Below, piece by piece: positions 30,551-33,701 of a stretch of 33,701 nucleotides of DNA. Position numbers and translations under genes: made by a program. This DNA is from SURF-32 sp964648365 (GTDB lineage: Bacteria; Planctomycetota; Phycisphaerae; UBA1845), in assembly GCA_964648365.1 (NCBI GenBank), contig CAZYLK010000050.1:1-33701 (forward strand), read 5' to 3'. Under the pieces are notes generated by a model, which had not been told where the DNA came from, searched no databases, and saw only the letters and a program-made list of their open reading frames with translations. Each line of letters begins with the position of its first letter. Positions within the stretch are counted from its first letter, which is position 1.

Positions 30551-32146
30551 ATGCCCATCACGATTTACAATACGCTGACCCGGACCAAGGAACCGTTCGA
30601 GCCGCTCACGCCCGGCAAGGTGGGCATCTACTTGTGCGGGCCGACGGTGTACAAGCCGTCGCACATCGGGCACGCGGTGGGGCCGATCATTTTCGACGCA
30701 GTCAAGCGGTATCTGACCTTCCGCGGGTTCGAGGTCACCTGGGTCGTCAACGTCACCGACGTCGACGACAAGCTCATCGACGAGGCGAAAGCGCAGAACA
30801 CGACGGTGGTTGAACTCGCCCAACGGATCGAGAAGGACTACCTCGACGCCATGAAAAGGCTCCACGTCGACGGCATCGACAAGATGCCGCGGGCGTCCGA
30901 GTGCATGGGCGACATCATTGGCGTCATCACGACGCTGGTGGACAAGGGCGCGGCCTACGTATCCGGCGGGGACGTCTACTTCGATGTCACCCGCGACGAG
31001 GACTACGGCAAGCTGTCGAACCGTTCCATCGAAGACCAGGCGGGCCAGCGCACGCTGCAGAGCGGTGAGAAACGCAACCCGAACGATTTTGCCCTGTGGA
31101 AGGGCGCCAAGGCGAGCGAGCCGGACGAGGTGAAGTTCGACTCGCCCTGGGGCAAGGGCCGTCCCGGCTGGCACATCGAGTGCTCGGCCATGTCGCAGAA
31201 AATCTTCGGCCCGTCGCTGGACATCCACGGGGGGGGGATGGACCTGATCTTCCCGCACCATGAAAACGAAATCGCACAGTCCGAAACCGCCAACGACGCC
31301 GCGTTCGCCAAGTACTGGATGCACCACGGCCTGACCCGCTTCAACACCAAGAAAGTCAGCAAGTCCGACACGGACCCCGAAGCGCAGAAGGCGCTCAAGC
31401 GGATGACGCTGCACAATCTGCTTGAAGAGTTCTCGCCGGAGCTGATCCGCTTCTTCGTCCTCAGCACGCACTACCGCCGGCCGATCGAGTTTTCCGATGA
31501 GGAATTGGCCGGCAAGAAGAAGGGGCTGGACACGTTCTACCGGCTCTTCGAGCGCGTCGAGCGTATCACGGGCCACTCGCCCTACGCGGCCGCGGACAAA
31601 GCACAGCTCGCCGCGCCGGGGCGCGACGCCGCCGATCCGAGCTGCGCCGCCGATCCGAGCCGCGCCGAGCCGCAGGCTTCAGCCTGCGCGACGGTTCGAT
31701 CTGAACCGAGCCGCGGCCGTGAGGGAGCGGGTTCCGGCGGCGCTTCCGACGCCGTGGCCGAGTTTATCCGCGCCATGGATGAAGACTTCAACACCGCCGC
31801 CGCCATCGCCGTGCTCTTCGACTACGCATCCGACATCAACCGATCCATCGAGCAGCAGAAGCTGGAGTCCGGCGGCTCGTCCGATGCAAAACAGGCTGTC
31901 ATGAACCAGACGGCGAAGCTCATCAATCTGGCCAGGCTGCTGGGCTTGTTCCTGGAACCAGTCGCCGCAAAGGCCGGCGGCGGCGACGACATGATCGACG
32001 CCGTGATGCAGATCCTCATCGACCTGCGCGCGCACTGCCGCAAGAAGAAGGACTTCGAAGCCGCCGATCTGATCCGCAACCGGCTGACCGATCTGGGCAT
32101 CACGCTGGAAGACCGGGCGGAGGGGACGGGGTGGCGCGTGGGATGA
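30551..32146 (+). CDS. cysS: Cysteinyl-tRNA synthetase
   Basis: CysRS charges tRNA-Cys with cysteine. The 531-residue class I enzyme has CGPTVY with a zinc cysteine at 29, a perfect HIGH at 38-41 (KPSHIGHAVG), GWHIECSAMSQKIFG with zinc Cys 211, DIHGGGMDLIFPHHENE and the KMSKS loop as KVSKS (268-272). The C-terminal part has the DALR-type helical domain. I chose ATG 30551 because it gives the family N-terminus (MPITIYNTLTR); an earlier in-frame ATG would translate hairpin repeats. A low-complexity insertion (about 354-403), including repeat copy E, lies between the stem-contact fold and the helical domain. The overall length is longer than usual because of it. Confidence 0.95.
   Translation: MPITIYNTLTRTKEPFEPLTPGKVGIYLCGPTVYKPSHIGHAVGPIIFDAVKRYLTFRGFEVTWVVNVTDVDDKLIDEAKAQNTTVVELAQRIEKDYLDAMKRLHVDGIDKMPRASECMGDIIGVITTLVDKGAAYVSGGDVYFDVTRDEDYGKLSNRSIEDQAGQRTLQSGEKRNPNDFALWKGAKASEPDEVKFDSPWGKGRPGWHIECSAMSQKIFGPSLDIHGGGMDLIFPHHENEIAQSETANDAAFAKYWMHHGLTRFNTKKVSKSDTDPEAQKALKRMTLHNLLEEFSPELIRFFVLSTHYRRPIEFSDEELAGKKKGLDTFYRLFERVERITGHSPYAAADKAQLAAPGRDAADPSCAADPSRAEPQASACATVRSEPSRGREGAGSGGASDAVAEFIRAMDEDFNTAAAIAVLFDYASDINRSIEQQKLESGGSSDAKQAVMNQTAKLINLARLLGLFLEPVAAKAGGGDDMIDAVMQILIDLRAHCRKKKDFEAADLIRNRLTDLGITLEDRAEGTGWRVG
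31665..31698 (+). repeat. Hairpin repeat inside cysS, GGGCTTCAGCCC family, copy E
   Basis: CGAGCCGCAGGCTTCAGCCT continuing into GCGCGACGGTTCGA matches copy C at 7986-8020 and other copies, yet is translated in frame as part of the Ala/Pro/Arg insertion of CysS. It is preceded by two partial copies of a GCCGATCCGAGC unit at about 31630-31662. Confidence 0.8.
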
Positions 32147-32278
32147 TCACCAGTCCCGGCCCGCCCGTGGGACGCCGGACCATTGCCACTCGCGCAGCGC
32201 AGGTCAACCGGCGGAGAGCAAACCCCCTCTGCCACACAGCAACCCGAGCGGACCCAACCGTCAATACTCGTCGCCGCG

Positions 32279-32307
32279 TTGTGTCCGACGCGGCAACAAG
32301 TTACGAT
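32279..32307 (+). promoter_or_regulatory. Putative promoter of the M28 peptidase gene
   Basis: TTGTGT at 32279-32284 and TACGAT at 32302-32307 are exactly 17 bases apart. A start near 32314 leaves a 45-base leader with AAGGAG (32346-32351) eight bases before the ATG. The rest of the gap from 32147 holds no gene. Confidence 0.5.
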
Positions 32308-32359
32308 CGGGCACCGTCAAGGCGACGGGTATCGAAGCAGCAGCGAAGGAGCAGCGGTG

Positions 32360-33701
32360 ATGCGCCACGGTTTGGGTCGACCGGTTGTCGTGTGGATGGT
32401 TTTCGGGGGATGGGTGCTGGCCGCGGGCGGGTGTGCCACCGGGTCGCGCAGCGGCAACACCGTGGCGACGGGCGAATCCGGCGGCGGCAAGGCGGACGCA
32501 CAGCGCGTCGACGCCCGATCGAGTGACGGACAACCAAAGGCGGGTGCCGCCGGCACAACCCAGGACGGTCAGAGCCGCTCATCGGCGAGCGCGGCCGCGG
32601 GAGCAAACCGAGCCGCCCGGGAATCCGGTCAGGCGGGCAGCGGCTCGGCACGCGCGGCCGCGGCGCCTCGCGCGGGAACGCCCGAGTGGGTGTACGGATA
32701 CGTCGCCGACCAGAACCTGACCGTCTCGCCGGATGCGTACCTGCGTCACATCGCCATCCTCGCTCACGACGATCTGGAGGGTCGTGGCACCGGTCAGGAC
32801 GGCATCGACCTGGCGGCCGGCTACATCGCCGGGCAGTTCGCGGCCTTCGGCGTCGAGCCGGGCGGGCCGAACGGCACCTACTTTCAGCCTTTCACCATCC
32901 CCGACCGAAGCCCCGAGATTCAGGACACCACGTCGCTGGCCATCAGCGGCATCGACCGCTCGCTCGCGCTCAACGCGGACTTCGTTCCGTTCTCGTTTTC
33001 GACGACGGGCAGCTTCTCCGCCGGGCTGGCGTTCGTCGGATACGGCGCGGTCAATCCCGACGAAGGCCACGACGACTACGCCGGCATCGACGTCACCGGC
33101 AAGATCGCCTTGATGCTGCGCCGCGAGCCGCCGTCGTGGGCGTCGGGCGGCTACACGGATCATGCCAGCTTCTCGACCAAGATCGACCAGGCCAAGGCAC
33201 ACGGCGCCGTCGGCGTGATCATCGTCAACCAGGCGCCGCGACCCGGCGTCGGCGACATGCTCATGCGCTTCGGCGGCGGAGGCGGCGGCGACCGCGTCAT
33301 GCCGGCCGTGCACCTGAAGCGGGAGATCGCCGATCTGCTGCTGGCCGCGGCCGGAGCGCCGTCGATCACTGAACTGCAAGAGACGCTCGACGGCGGCGCG
33401 ACGGCCTCGCGCGATCTGCCCGGCATCACCGTGTCCGGCGACGTCGAATTCAAGGTAGACGACATCCTGGCCCGCAACGTCATCGGCCTGCTGCCCGGCA
33501 GCGGCCCGAACCGCGACGAGTACGTCGTCATCGGCGCGCACTACGATCACATGGGCAACTCGGTGCCGATGGGCGCCCGCTTCCGCGGCGAGCCGGCCGA
33601 GGCGCAGATTCACAACGGCGCGGATGACAACGCCTCCGGCACGTCGGGCGACCTTGGGGATCAGCACGTCGCCTTCTCGTATAATGGTCTGAAAGGCGCC
33701 G
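32360..33701 (+). CDS. M28-family zinc aminopeptidase lipoprotein, partial
   Basis: The open frame runs off the window end after 447 codons. It starts with an AAGGAG-supported ATG, a hydrophobic segment and a lipobox-like AGGC, then a 80-residue Ser/Ala/Gly/Gln-rich stretch. A PA-type domain follows (about 190-330) and then the metallopeptidase core: VVIGAHYDHMG supplies the first zinc His and Asp, and IHNGADDNASGTS the bridging Asp. M28 enzymes remove N-terminal residues from peptides. The last about 17 codons after ASGTSG do not look like the expected next helix, so the extreme end may be damaged or chimeric. Catalytic Glu and the final ligands lie beyond the window. Confidence 0.87.
   Translation, partial: MRHGLGRPVVVWMVFGGWVLAAGGCATGSRSGNTVATGESGGGKADAQRVDARSSDGQPKAGAAGTTQDGQSRSSASAAAGANRAARESGQAGSGSARAAAAPRAGTPEWVYGYVADQNLTVSPDAYLRHIAILAHDDLEGRGTGQDGIDLAAGYIAGQFAAFGVEPGGPNGTYFQPFTIPDRSPEIQDTTSLAISGIDRSLALNADFVPFSFSTTGSFSAGLAFVGYGAVNPDEGHDDYAGIDVTGKIALMLRREPPSWASGGYTDHASFSTKIDQAKAHGAVGVIIVNQAPRPGVGDMLMRFGGGGGGDRVMPAVHLKREIADLLLAAAGAPSITELQETLDGGATASRDLPGITVSGDVEFKVDDILARNVIGLLPGSGPNRDEYVVIGAHYDHMGNSVPMGARFRGEPAEAQIHNGADDNASGTSGDLGDQHVAFSYNGLKGA

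Noticed and set aside
32579..33667. 362-codon minus-strand frame opposite the M28 gene
   Set aside because: The plus-strand frame carries M28 zinc motifs, an RBS, lipobox and promoter.

Overview
This high-GC window encodes ordinary bacterial proteins with short leaders, many lone genes and few operons. The following together suggest a planctomycete, perhaps Phycisphaerae-like: zinc-ribbon membrane proteins with the CGYxxxGLPxxRCPECG pattern, large proteins ending in a pseudopilin-like tail, a WD40 secreted protein, an Ig-like surface protein with a Cys-Gly plus hydrophobic plus Arg-rich C-terminus, and abundant dispersed hairpin repeats. The taxonomic placement is inference; there is no rRNA or other marker here.

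Layout. 1-2.2 kb: recO on the minus strand, flanked by three GTG-started microproteins of 27-28 residues with one hydrophobic segment each. 2.2-3.8 kb: a PAP2-family lipoprotein and a short LPP20-like exported protein. 4.0-6.1 kb (minus): an ECF sigma factor translationally coupled to a membrane-anchored thioredoxin-like partner, then a secreted protein with four CxxC...CxxC repeats. 6.3-9.5 kb: two integral-membrane acyltransferase-clan proteins (DUF1624-like and DUF418) around a small SEC-C protein. 9.5-12.3 kb: a large imperfect palindrome, a zinc-ribbon membrane protein, and two small soluble proteins. 12.6-16.5 kb: a 14-repeat WD40 protein and a VKOR-DsbA fusion. 16.7-19.4 kb: three consecutive genes built from eight half-units of the Clp_N (ClpA/C N-domain) repeat without any AAA+ ATPase, the last fused in frame to a complete FAD-dependent thymidylate synthase (ThyX). 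19.8-22.4 kb: a class III aminotransferase, then a promoter-preceded overlapping pair encoding a PD-(D/E)XK-like protein and a PIN-domain protein. 22.7-24.5 kb: a surface Ig-like protein ending in a strong intrinsic terminator. 24.9-29.3 kb: a tandem paralogous pair of membrane-anchored proteins and a zinc-ribbon membrane protein. 29.3-33.7 kb: DUF554, cysS, and a lipoprotein M28 peptidase cut by the window end.

The strongest candidates for something undescribed are the Clp_N array with the Clp_N-ThyX fusion, the sigma / thioredoxin-like anti-sigma / CxxC-repeat protein module, the PD-(D/E)XK-PIN gene pair, and the cluster of microproteins. Several families of short hairpin repeats (CACCGGTT-loop-AACCGGTG; GGGCTTCAGCCC; CCACTGCTC-loop-GAGCAGTGG) are scattered between genes, and one copy lies inside the cysS reading frame. 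All functions are read from translated sequence and motif recognition; no database search was run.
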